A stretch of DNA of 64,000 nucleotides from JANQOH01 sp965242575 (GTDB lineage Bacteria > Pseudomonadota > Alphaproteobacteria > UBA7887): contig OZ251461.1 of NCBI GenBank assembly GCA_965242575.1, forward strand, positions 372,001-436,000, read 5' to 3'. Position numbers and translations under genes: made by a program. This document shows, piece by piece, positions 8,482 through 16,520 of this stretch (position 1 is the first letter of the stretch; each line of letters starts with the position of its first letter). A model generated the notes under the pieces. That model did no database searches and was not told where the DNA came from. It saw only the letters and a program-made list of their open reading frames with translations.

Positions 8482-10868
8482 CTACGCCGGGGCCCCGGCC
8501 CGGCGTTCGCGCGCATCGCGGATCGCGCGCCACACCGCCTCGGGCGTCGCCGGCATGTCGATATGGTGGATTCCCAGCTCCTCGAGCGCGTCGCAGACGG
8601 CGTTGATGACCGCCGGCGGCGCGCCGATGGCACCGGCCTCGCCGCAGCCGCGCACGCCGAGCGGGTTGGTGGGGCTGCGGGTCTCGTTGGTCGCGACGTC
8701 GAAACCCGGCGCCGAGTCGGCCCGGGGCATGCAGTAGTCCATGTAGGAGCCGGTCAGCAGCTGGCCCGAATCGGGGTCGTAGCGCGCGCCCTCCAGCAGC
8801 GCCTGGCCGATGCCCTGGACCAGCCCGCCATGCACCTGCCCCTCGACGATGTTGGGGTTGACCAGCACCCCGAAATCGTCCACCGCGGTGAAGCGCTCTA
8901 TGGACACCGCGCCGGTGTCGGGGTCGACCTCCACCTCGCAGGCGTAGCAGCCGCTGGGAAAGGTGAAGTTCGGCGGGTCGAAATACGCTGTCTCCTCCAG
9001 CCCCGGCTCCAGCTCCTCCAACGGGTAGTTGTGCGGGACGTAGGCCGCGCCGGCGACCTCGGCGAAGGTCAGGCTCCGGTCGGTGCCGGACACGGAGAAG
9101 GCGCCGTCGGCGAACTCCACGTCGTCGGGCGACGCCTCCAGCGCGTGCGCGGCGATCTTGCGGCCCTTGGCGACCACCTTGTCCATCGCCCGGACCAGCG
9201 CCGCTCCGCCGACGGGCAGCGACCGCGAGCCGTAGGTGCCCATGCCGAACGGGATCCGGTCGGTGTCGCCATGCACCACCTCGATGGAGTCGAGGGGCAG
9301 CCCCAGGCGGTCGGACGCCAATTGCGCGAAGGTGGTCTCGTGGCCCTGGCCGTGCGCGTGGGTCCCGGTGACGATGCTCACCGAACCGCTCGGATTGACG
9401 CGCAGCGTCGCCATTTCGTAGAGGCCGGCGCGGGCGCCGAGCGCGCCGGCGACCGCCGACGGCGCCGCGCCGCACGCCTCGATGTAGGCGGAGAGGCCCA
9501 GCCCGCGCAGCTTGCCGCGCGCCGCCGCCGCCGCCCGCCGCGCGGGGAAGCCGGCGGCGTCGGCGCGCAGGAGGCAGTCCTCCATGTTCTTCGCGTAATC
9601 GCCGTCGTCATAGACCATGGCGACCGGCGTCGCGTAAGGCTGGGCGGAGCGCGGGATGAAGTTGCGCCGCCGGATCTCGGCCGGGTCCAGCCCGGTCTCG
9701 CGCGCCGCCACGTCGACGATGCGCTCGACCAGGTAGCAGGCCTCCGGCCGCCCGGCGCCGCGATAGGCGTCCACCGGCACGGTGTTGGTGAACACCCCGC
9801 GCACCCGGCAGTGGATCGCCGGGGTCGTGTACACCCCGGCCAGCAGCGGCGCGTAGAAATAGGTCGGGATCGCCGTCGAGAAGGTGGAGAGGTACGCGCC
9901 GAGATTGGCCGTGGCGGAGGTCCGCAGGCCGAGGAAACGCCCCTCGGAATCGAGCGCCAGCTCGGCGTGGGTTACGTGGTCGCGCCCCTGCGCGTCGGAG
10001 AGGAACGCCTCGCCGCGCTCGGAGGTCCATTTGACGGGCCGCCCCACCTTGCGCGCCGCCCAGGTGACCAGCGCCTCCTCGGCGTAGTGGTAGATCTTCG
10101 AGCCGAAGCCGCCGCCCACATCGGGCGAGACCACGCGCACCTTCGTCTCGGGGAGGTTCAGCACCGCCGTGCACATGAGCAGGCGGATGACGTGCGGGTT
10201 CTGGCTCGACGTGTAGAGCGTGTAGCGGCCATCGCCCGGATCGTATTCGCCGATGGCGGCGCGCGGCTCCAGCGCGTTGGCGACCAGGCGCTGGTTGACG
10301 AAGTCGAGCGACACGACCTGCGCCGCGCCGGCGAACGCCTCGTCCGCGGCCGCCTCGTCGCCGAACTCCCAGTCGTAGCAGGTGTTGTCCGCCGCCGCCT
10401 CGTGCAGTTGCGGCCGGCCCGCCTCGCAGGCGGATGCGGTGTCCGCGACCGCTTCCAGCGGGCGGTAGTCGACGACGACCTTCTCGGCGGCGTCGCGCGC
10501 CTGGGCGCGGGTCGCGGCGACCACCATCGCCACCGGGTCGCCGACGTGGCGGACCTTGCCCCGGGCCAGAACGGGGTGCGGCGGCTCCGCCATGTCGGAG
10601 CCGTCCCTGTTCTTGATCAGCCAGCCGCAGGGCAGGCCGCCGACGCCGTCCGCCGCCAGGTCGGCCTCGGTGAACACGGCGAGGACCCCGGGCGCCGCCA
10701 GCGCGCCGGCGGCGTCGACGGCGCCGAGCTCCGCATGCGCGTGCGGCGAGCGGACCAGGACGGCGTGGGCTTGGCCGGGGCGATTCAGGTCGTCGACGTA
10801 GCGCCCCTTCCCGGTGAGGAAGCGCCGGTCCTCCTTGCGAACGACGCGGGCGCCGATTCCGGCGGCGG

Positions 10869-10872
<4 letters not shown>
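8482..10872 (-). CDS. Mo-hydroxylase molybdopterin large subunit, CO-dehydrogenase form II type
   Basis: 796 residues. Start is GTG 10872, overlapping the stop of the 2Fe-2S subunit gene (GTGA). Near the N-terminus it reads GARVVRKEDRRFLTGKGRYVDD, standard for the family. The active-site loop reads AYRGAGRPE, the form II pattern; authentic form I CO dehydrogenase has AYxCSFR and a Cu-binding Cys, which is missing here. GGGFGSK and GQGHETTFAQ cofactor-binding motifs are present. CO is therefore an unlikely main substrate; an aldehyde or aromatic N-heterocycle is as plausible. It forms the catalytic subunit with the neighbouring coxS and coxM products. Confidence 0.93.
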
Positions 10873-11378
<506 letters not shown>

Positions 11379-11646
11379 CGATCCACCCTCCCTTCGCCGG
11401 ATGTGCGGCGTTACGGGGGGAGTGTGGTCCCGTCGGCGGAGGAGATCAACCGACGAGCGACAGCGGCGATATATCGAGTTTGGTGCGCTCGCACCGAGGT
11501 GGAGCGCACCGGGAGGGCCGGGGGGGCAAAGTCGGCCAAGCCGACTTGCGGGTGTTCGGAGCGGCAGGTGCGGGACAGCGCCGCGGGGATTGACGGCGAG
11601 GGAGGGCCGCGTGGCCCAGCCATCGACCGTCGGTATCAAAGGGCGA
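11379..11646. other. Upstream region of the cox-like operon, no gene seen
   Basis: High-GC spacer between coxS and the terminator-like hairpin. Both strands have long open frames, but the translations are Arg/Pro-rich and resemble nothing. The operon promoter is expected here on the minus strand; I could not pick convincing -35/-10 boxes. Confidence 0.4.
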
Positions 11647-11676
11647 TAGCGACCGGACACGGAGGCCCGGTCGCTA
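11647..11676 (-). terminator. Perfect 10-bp hairpin, likely terminator of the small membrane ORF
   Basis: TAGCGACCGG (11647-11656) and CCGGTCGCTA (11667-11676) are exact inverted repeats with a 10-base loop. On the minus strand the hairpin follows the stop of the 33-aa ORF by about 30 bases and is followed by a short T-containing run (CCCTTTG). It could also shield the cox operon from read-through. Confidence 0.55.
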
Positions 11677-11707
11677 CCTTGTGTGGTCGGTCTCGACAAG
11701 AGTCCGA

Positions 11708-11809
11708 CTACTCGTCGTCCTTGTCTCCGGCGACCGCCCTGCAGATAGCCCCGAGGGCCACCAGAACTATCGCCAGGATTCTCAGGACTTGGCGGTCTTT
11801 GCTGGTCAT
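11708..11809 (-). CDS. 33-residue single-span membrane peptide
   Basis: The ORF starts at ATG 11809 with AAAGGAG 10 bases upstream and ends at TAG. The peptide has a charged N-terminus (MTSKDRQ), one hydrophobic segment rich in Leu, Ile, Val and Ala (residues 8-22), then a polar acidic tail ending GDKDDE, a clear one-pass membrane layout. It has its own terminator-like hairpin downstream and an inverted repeat (11834-11853) upstream, which supports a real gene unit. I do not recognise a family; small toxins, stress peptides and membrane regulators all look like this. Confidence 0.55.
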   Translation of the reverse strand: MTSKDRQVLRILAIVLVALGAICRAVAGDKDDE

Positions 11810-11833
11810 AGATCGTCGCTCCTTTAGATCTCG

Positions 11834-11853
11834 GTGATGGATATTCCCATCAC
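11834..11853 (-). promoter_or_regulatory. Inverted repeat upstream of the small membrane ORF
   Basis: GTGATGG (11834-11840) and CCATCAC (11847-11853) are exact 7-bp arms around a 6-base AT-rich centre. It lies about 15 bases upstream of the ORF's ribosome binding site, so it could be an operator or a 5' leader hairpin. Confidence 0.35.
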
Positions 11854-11906
11854 TACAGTTTGAAGCGTAATATTCGCCATTTTTGGTAGCGTGGCGAACC
11901 TACGCG

Positions 11907-11930
11907 AGTGAAGATTGTCTGATCTTCACT
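11907..11930. terminator. 9-bp hairpin in AT-rich spacer
   Basis: AGTGAAGAT (11907-11915) pairs with ATCTTCACT (11922-11930) around a 6-base loop. A T-rich stretch follows on the plus strand, so a bidirectional terminator is possible. It sits just downstream of the possible zinc-ribbon frame. Confidence 0.4.
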
Positions 11931-11941
11931 ATCGTTCTTTC

Positions 11942-12160
11942 CTAGGGCATCCTACCCTCCTTGTTTGAGCGAAGGATATCCTTCGCCGAATTTTCCAAGA
12001 CCCGCCCATTGCAGCGCGGGCACCTCAGCGCGTATGCACCTCCTCCTTCGTCGGTTACGCTGGCGATACCATACCGCCCGCAATTTTGTGGATAGCACAG
12101 AGCGGATTCTCGGCGTAAGCTATGGCCGGCATTCGGTTTGCCAATAACCCATCTAATCCC
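11942..12160 (-). pseudogene. Possible zinc-ribbon small protein without a clear start
   Basis: A 72-codon open frame between TAA (12163-12161) and TAG (11944-11942) contains LCYPQNCGRYG and, 16 residues on, LRCPRCNGRVLEN. The paired cysteines, with CPRC, resemble a zinc ribbon. There is no ATG, GTG or TTG at the 5' end. An ATG in another frame (at 12152) reads only 10 codons, so a start lost by frameshift is possible. The AT content is higher than in genes around. The family is not identified and chance cannot be excluded. Confidence 0.25.
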
Positions 12161-12173
12161 TTATCCGATAAGG
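12159..12173. promoter_or_regulatory. Operator-like palindrome CCTTATC-N-GATAAGG
   Basis: Two exact 7-bp arms around one base. It lies between the possible zinc-ribbon frame on the minus strand and an AAGGAG-ATG combination on the plus strand (ATG 12184). The plus-strand frame itself does not look like a protein beyond about 35 codons. Confidence 0.3.
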
Positions 12174-12420
12174 AGTTTCTAGCATGAAATTTCTCCAGAT
12201 CGGGCCGGATACCGCCCGCAAATCGCCTGAACGAGCGAGCAACGCCCACCACGCGCCGACGCTAAGGGTATCTCAAGGTAGTCGTTCGTGGCGCCATGTT
12301 CGCTCGCTCTGGGCATTCCAAATCGGAGACTTCGCCCAACCCGCAAACTTGAAACGCGCCCAGAGCGCAGGCGAACCACAACGACAACCCCGAGCCTTCA
12401 AGAATGGAGCGCGGGCGGCG

Positions 12421-12567
12421 TTACTTGGTCCTTGGCTTTCCAGTATCGCTGCGCTTACGCCGCCATTTGCCATCCTGGTTCCGCGCTCTGCTCTGGCCCG
12501 CTGTCGGCCCGGACTTGACCACCGGTCCGCCGGTCTCGCGCGGCGATTTCTTCGGATCTTTCTTCAT
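12421..12567 (-). CDS. 48-residue highly basic protein downstream of a thioredoxin remnant
   Basis: Starts at ATG 12567 with GAGGGAAG upstream and ends at TAA 12421. The composition is strongly basic (MKKDPKKSPRETGG at the start, NQDGKWRRKRSDTGKPRTK at the end) without hydrophobic segments. It begins 11 bases after the stop of the thioredoxin fragment, suggesting it was the downstream gene of a trxA unit. A nucleic-acid-binding or ribosome-associated role would fit the charge but is inference. Family not recognised. Confidence 0.5.
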   Translation of the reverse strand: MKKDPKKSPRETGGPVVKSGPTAGQSRARNQDGKWRRKRSDTGKPRTK

Positions 12568-12578
12568 GCTTCCCTCGC

Positions 12579-12692
12579 TCAGGCGATATTGGTCTCGACC
12601 CAGCTCGCCAGATCGCTCCTCGGCGCCGCGCCGACCTTCATCGCCGCGACCTCGCCGCCCTTGAACAGCAGCAGGGTAGGGATGCCGCGGAC
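12579..12692 (-). pseudogene. Thioredoxin, C-terminal fragment
   Basis: 37 residues, VRGIPTLLLFKGGEVAAMKV followed by GAAPRSDLASWVETNIA and stop, match the last third of thioredoxin, including the cis-Pro loop GIPT. The CGPC active-site half is absent; upstream of 12692 the frame is broken by stops. This is a decayed trxA copy, so a working thioredoxin must be encoded elsewhere. Confidence 0.75.
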
Positions 12693-12767
12693 CTATTACT
12701 TCATCGGCGTCTCACCCCATTATATGGCGGGCGATAGCCAGAGTCAATACGGACCGGCAAAAATTTT

Positions 12768-13047
12768 TTATGCCGTCGCTCCGCCCTCCGCGTCGGCGAT
12801 CCGCACCCTGGCGGCAGCCGCGCCGCCGCCGCCCCTTGCCGGAGATGCGTAGCCGTTGGACAGGTCGAAAGCGCGCAGCGTCACCGCGCCTTGGAAACGG
12901 GTGCTGACCGGGCCGCCGCGCGCCGCCACGGCCGGGGGGAATTCGGCGTCGGAGCGCTTCTCGAGGCTTCTCGATCCCGGAGACGCACGCCTCCATCGTA
13001 GCGGGGTCGTTGCGACGCGGCTCACGTGCGCCCTCCTCCAGTTTCAC
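12768..13047 (-). pseudogene. Decayed copy of coxG (SRPBCC domain)
   Basis: Across two frames the minus strand matches the intact coxG at 15038-15616. It opens with VKLEE in one frame, then ATMEACVSGIE, then in another frame SLEKRSDAEFPPAVAARGGP, STRFQGAVTL and IADAEGGAT. Frameshifts and loss of the C-terminal membrane anchor make it non-functional. With the cytochrome c remnant just upstream it keeps the order of the intact pair, so both arose by duplication of one segment. Confidence 0.75.
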
Positions 13048-13074
13048 GGCGCGGCCCCGCCGGAGAGGCGCGAC

Positions 13075-13262
13075 GGGGATCGGCCGCCTTCGGAGGTCGT
13101 GTGGGCGATCGCGTCGGCGATGCCGGCATCCCTCTCGAGTCCGGGAACGCCATCCTGGCGCCCGTGACAACCGACTTGGGGGCGGCGAGACGCGCCTTCA
13201 GGGTGGCGGCGTCCCAGATCAAGCCGGTATCGAGGAACGCCCTGGAGTATTCGATGCCCCGG
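13075..13262 (-). pseudogene. Decayed copy of the c-type cytochrome gene
   Basis: The translation LIWDAATLKARLAAPKSVVT followed by GARMAFPDSRG parallels LTWDDATLTAWLVDPKDVVK and GTKMAFPGLKK of the intact cytochrome at 15630-16007; the Met axial-ligand region is recognisable. The haem-binding CxxCH half is missing and the 3' end is frameshifted. It is the upstream partner of the decayed coxG copy. Confidence 0.7.
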
Positions 13263-13698
13263 CTGCGGTTGGGCCGGTATCGCCCGCCATCCGGCGATGC
13301 GCCGTCAAGCGCCGCGTTTCCGGGTCTGCCGACAGCGGCGACGGACTACCGATTCGCACGGCCTCGTTCCAGCGGCGGCGCCGAACTTGCTGCGCGGCGG
13401 CGGCGGCACGCCCAGGCGTTGCGAGCGGGGAGGCGGATACAGGCATGAATCAACGTCGGCCACTCCGGTATCGAATCGGCGCGCGCAGCGCGGCGACGTC
13501 AAAAATTCGCCCTCCCCTATTGCGGCGGGCCTCCGCCTGCCGTATATGGGGCGCCGTCGTCGTAGTTCGCCCGCGCTCCGGGCTCGCCCCAGTCAAGGAT
13601 GAACGCAACGTGCTGCGCTGCTCGGCCGTAGCGCAGATCGAAAACCGAACATAGTCGAATCGGCCATCTTTAGGTCTATTCGACGGAGGAGTCAAGAT
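13263..13698. other. Non-coding spacer after the decayed duplication
   Basis: No frame here has a recognisable protein and no hairpin with a T-run was found. It separates the pseudogene cluster from the plus-strand gene at 13699. The last 60 bases become AT-richer and should contain that gene's promoter. Confidence 0.4.
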
Positions 13699-14982
13699 AT
13701 GCTAAACGGCCTTGGCAACCGAAACCGAAGTTCCGACTCGTTTGCTGCTCACAGAGCGCATCATGCGAGGCTGTTCATCGTTCAGCCGAACGCGACGGGG
13801 CACCCTCCTGAGAGGATAGGGCACTACTGTTTGGGCCGGAGAAAGAATACCGGCGTTGGGTACGATAACACCTACGCGCCGGAGATAAACGCCGTGTTGG
13901 CGCATGCGCGCCCCGAATACGTTCTTGCCCGGCCGAATCCGGATGGCGCTCCCGCGCGAGAGCACCTGCATCCGGACGATCCGCGAGTCCGGCAGATACT
14001 CGCCGCGTCCGGCGATATGCGCCGCACCAGCGTCAGGCTTTCCGACGGCTCGACCCTTCAAGCGGTCTATAGAGCCTTCCTGTTGGTCGATATGGCCGCA
14101 GGCGGCGGAAACGGGGACAATTACGAGGACGCCTACTTCGTCGTTCTCGGTTGGGGCCGACAGCGCCTGGAGGAGTGTTTCGCAACCCTTGAGGAAAAAG
14201 GCGCGGCGGCCGATTATCTCATGAAGTTGGGTGTGGATAAGCCGGAAAGGAGCGGGTTTTATCTGCCCGTATTTTACGCCGATGGTTCGGTGTCGCTTCG
14301 GGAGCACGAAGGCCATGCTCAGTTGTTCCAGCGGGCAGACTCCTTCCGTCGGAATGTCAGCGCCTTAAGGTGGGAGCCGCAACGAGCCTCGGTGTCCACC
14401 CCGCCGCTTCCCGGAGCACGACCGAGGGCCCATGCGCCAACGACCTCAACAGCCGGTCCGGATCGGCCATCGGCGCCCGTCCCGACGGCCGGACCGCCGG
14501 AGACGAATACGCCCCTTCCTCGTTCGGATCGGGGGAGCGCTACGCAAGCTCCAACTCCGACGGCTTCTCCTTCCGCGCCGCAGCCGACAACGACGCCTGC
14601 GATGCCGTCGGCGGATGCGCGCTCCGCGATGGAACCCGCGGCGGACGCATCGCTGAAAACGGAAGCCGCTGCGCCGCTTGGTCCGATAGGGGCGCCCCTT
14701 CCATCCGCACTGGGGCAACGGTACGGGCAACACACCGTCCCGGTTGAGACTCAATTCTTGCGGCGGGTGTTTGCAACGGGAATTGAAACGCAGGCAGAGG
14801 CTTTCAGTCGCGCAAAGCATCTGCATGGTAAGGGGGGGATTACGAACGACGAGCTCAGGGAGAAACGCGAGGCGCTGTTCTCCGCAGTGGTGAGCGGCGC
14901 CGCCAGATCCGGTTTGCCGGATCGGGTGTGTCAGGAGTGGCTGGCGTGGTTCGACAAAATGCCTTCGACTCCCCCATCTTGA
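13699..14982 (+). CDS. Hypothetical protein with Pro/Thr-rich linker and SHOCT-like tail
   Basis: 427 residues, ATG 13699 preceded by CGGAGGAGTCAAGAT. Three parts are visible. Residues 1-235 form a globular domain I do not recognise, with GHYCLGRRKNTGVGYDNTYA near 42-61 and LVDMAAGG near 130. Residues 236-345 form a Pro/Ser/Thr/Ala linker. The last 80 residues are helical and include HLHGKGGITNDELREKREAL, which resembles the short SHOCT motif (short C-terminal, often with IT-EEF-KK). There is no signal peptide or membrane segment. Its base composition is below that of the neighbours and it stands alone between decayed DNA, so it was probably acquired. Confidence 0.65.
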   Translation: MLNGLGNRNRSSDSFAAHRAHHARLFIVQPNATGHPPERIGHYCLGRRKNTGVGYDNTYAPEINAVLAHARPEYVLARPNPDGAPAREHLHPDDPRVRQILAASGDMRRTSVRLSDGSTLQAVYRAFLLVDMAAGGGNGDNYEDAYFVVLGWGRQRLEECFATLEEKGAAADYLMKLGVDKPERSGFYLPVFYADGSVSLREHEGHAQLFQRADSFRRNVSALRWEPQRASVSTPPLPGARPRAHAPTTSTAGPDRPSAPVPTAGPPETNTPLPRSDRGSATQAPTPTASPSAPQPTTTPAMPSADARSAMEPAADASLKTEAAAPLGPIGAPLPSALGQRYGQHTVPVETQFLRRVFATGIETQAEAFSRAKHLHGKGGITNDELREKREALFSAVVSGAARSGLPDRVCQEWLAWFDKMPSTPPS

Positions 14983-15037
14983 GATCGTCGCGGCGTTTGG
15001 CTGCGCGCGGCGCGGAAAGCCCGCGAGGCTCCCGATA

Positions 15038-15616
15038 TCAACCGGCGAGCGACAGCCACAACGCCGCCGCCGCGGCCAGAACGGCGGCGGCGACTCCGGC
15101 CCAGGGGAGAAGCCGGCGGATGCGGCCCTCCGGCGCCGCGGCGGCGGGCGCGCCGTCCTCCGGCGCGGCCTTTCCGGCGGCCACATGCTCCGAGAGGGCG
15201 TCGAAGAACTCGCCGGCCAGCCGCCGCGCCGCGCCGCCCACCAGGCGCGAGCCGATCTGCGCCAGCCGGCCGCCGACTTGCGCGTCCGCCTCCCAGGCCA
15301 GCCGCGTCGCGCCGCCCTCGGCGTCGGCGAGCCGGACCGCGGCGGCGCCCCTGGCGAAACCGGCCGCGCCGCCGGTCCCCTCGCCGGAGATGCGGTAACC
15401 GTTGGGCGGGTCGAGCTCGCTCAGCGTCACCGCGCCCCGGAAGCGGGCGCTGACCGGGCCTATCCGCGCCGCCACCGTCGCCGCGAATTCGGTGTCGGAG
15501 CGCTTCTCCAGGCTTTCGATCCCGGGGATGCACGCCTCCAGCGCGGCGGGGTCGTTGAGCGCGGCCCACACCTGCGCGCGGGGCGCGGGAATCGTCCGTT
15601 CGCCCTCCAGTTTCAC
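15038..15616 (-). CDS. CoxG-like SRPBCC protein with C-terminal membrane anchor
   Basis: 192 residues. It begins MKLEGERTIPAPRAQVWAAL, followed by DPAALEACIPGIESLEK, typical of the CoxG/START-like family. After a Pro/Ala linker it ends in a single hydrophobic helix (LLPWAGVAAAVLAAAAALWL). CoxG recruits CO dehydrogenase to the membrane via such an anchor, passing electrons to quinone. The cox-like structural genes lie 4 kb away on the same strand, with a c-type cytochrome immediately upstream. Spacing to the cytochrome is 13 bases, so they are likely co-transcribed. Confidence 0.85.
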   Translation of the reverse strand: MKLEGERTIPAPRAQVWAALNDPAALEACIPGIESLEKRSDTEFAATVAARIGPVSARFRGAVTLSELDPPNGYRISGEGTGGAAGFARGAAAVRLADAEGGATRLAWEADAQVGGRLAQIGSRLVGGAARRLAGEFFDALSEHVAAGKAAPEDGAPAAAAPEGRIRRLLPWAGVAAAVLAAAAALWLSLAG

Positions 15617-15629
15617 GCCGCCGCCGGGA

Positions 15630-16007
15630 TCAGCCGCCCTGGGAGGCCATGTAGGCGATCACGTCGGCGATGTCTTCGTCCTTCTTGAGGCCGGGGAACG
15701 CCATCTTGGTGCCCTTGACGACGTCCTTGGGGTCGACGAGCCACGCCGTCAGGGTGGCGTCGTCCCAGGTCAGGCCGGCCTCCAGAAACGCCTTGGAGTA
15801 TTTGAAGCCCTCGACGACGCCGGCGGGGGCGCCGATGATGCCGAACAGGTTCGGCCCGATCTTGTTCTTGCCGCCTTCCTCCAGCGTGTGGCACGCCTTG
15901 CACTTCTTCCACACCTTCTCGCCGTTGGCGAGGTCCTGTGCGGCGGCGGGCCCGGCCCCCAGGAGGAGAACGGCGGCGGCGGCGAGCATCGGCATACGGT
16001 GCGGCAT
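15630..16007 (-). CDS. Class I soluble c-type cytochrome (cytochrome c2-like)
   Basis: 125 residues from ATG 16007, chosen because AAGGA lies 9 bases upstream; the open frame runs to GTG 16040. The N-terminus is a signal peptide ending AGPAAAQD. Haem attachment is CKACH near residue 41 and the distal Met is in GTKMAFPG. The length and KIGPNLFGIIG segment match cytochrome c2/c550 electron carriers of alphaproteobacteria. Directly upstream of coxG, it may serve as electron acceptor in the same pathway. Confidence 0.92.
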   Translation of the reverse strand: MPHRMPMLAAAAVLLLGAGPAAAQDLANGEKVWKKCKACHTLEEGGKNKIGPNLFGIIGAPAGVVEGFKYSKAFLEAGLTWDDATLTAWLVDPKDVVKGTKMAFPGLKKDEDIADVIAYMASQGG

Positions 16008-16121
16008 GGGGGTCGGTCCTTGCGGAGAGGGTGCGTTCACGGGCGCCGGGCGCGGCGCGCGCGCCTTATAGCGGCGGCGGCGGCCGCCTTCAACGGCGAA
16101 TCCGCCGCCGCCGCCCGCCGC

Positions 16122-16376
16122 CTAGTCGGCCGCGCAGGGGTTACAGGGGTTGCACGGATTGCAGGGGTTGCAGGAGGCCGCGCAGGGATTGCACGGGTTG
16201 CAGGCCTTGCACGGGTCGCAGGGGTTGCACGGGTTGCAGGACGCGGCCGCGCACGGGTTGCAGCCGCCGTGTCCGTCGGCGAAGGCCGGGCCGGCGGCGC
16301 CCAAGGCGACCGCCACCGCCAGCGGCAGCACCGTCGACGACAGCAGGCGGGCGCGGGTCTTGCTCATGCTCTTCAT
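16122..16376 (-). CDS. Secreted CNPC-repeat cysteine-rich peptide
   Basis: 84 residues with ATG at 16376. A signal peptide (hydrophobic run LLSSTVLPLAVAVALGAAG, cleavage after AFA) is followed by a mature part of about 50 residues containing 14 Cys in repeated NPC, DPC and SC units. The period is three residues (C-N-P) with two alanine-rich breaks (CAAASC, CAASC). Such spacing suits metal coordination or dense disulfides in the periplasm. Downstream on the same strand is the cytochrome c gene, and similar CNP repeat peptides are known from other proteobacteria without firm function. Metal buffering is a guess. Confidence 0.75.
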   Translation of the reverse strand: MKSMSKTRARLLSSTVLPLAVAVALGAAGPAFADGHGGCNPCAAASCNPCNPCDPCKACNPCNPCAASCNPCNPCNPCNPCAAD

Positions 16377-16520
16377 GGCGTGTCTCCCCAGGTTCGGTGG
16401 ATTCGGCCGGGCCGGTATCGGGATCCGGCGCGGCGTTGTCAAACCCCGCCCCCCGGCGCGGCCGGCGCGGACCGGAGCGCGGCCTGCCCCCCGCGCCCGC
16501 GGCGCGCTAGTATCGGCGCC

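Noticed and set aside
6728..9475. 915-residue minus-strand frame suggesting a fusion upstream of the MoxR ATPase
   Set aside because: Only the last 316 residues are the ATPase; the rest is out of frame with coxM and coxL and is an Arg/Gly-rich shadow. TTG 7678 overlapping the coxM stop is the sensible start.
12184..12852. Plus-strand ATG with AAGGAG upstream and a 222-codon frame
   Set aside because: After about 35 codons the frame is antisense to the basic-protein gene and the thioredoxin fragment, and no homology is visible; a very short leader peptide remains possible but unsupported.
16122..16280. CNPC-coding region considered as a CRISPR-like or non-coding tandem repeat
   Set aside because: The repeat unit is 9 bases and keeps codon phase with synonymous changes (AAC/AAT, TGC/TGT), which fits a coding repeat. 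There are no unique spacers.
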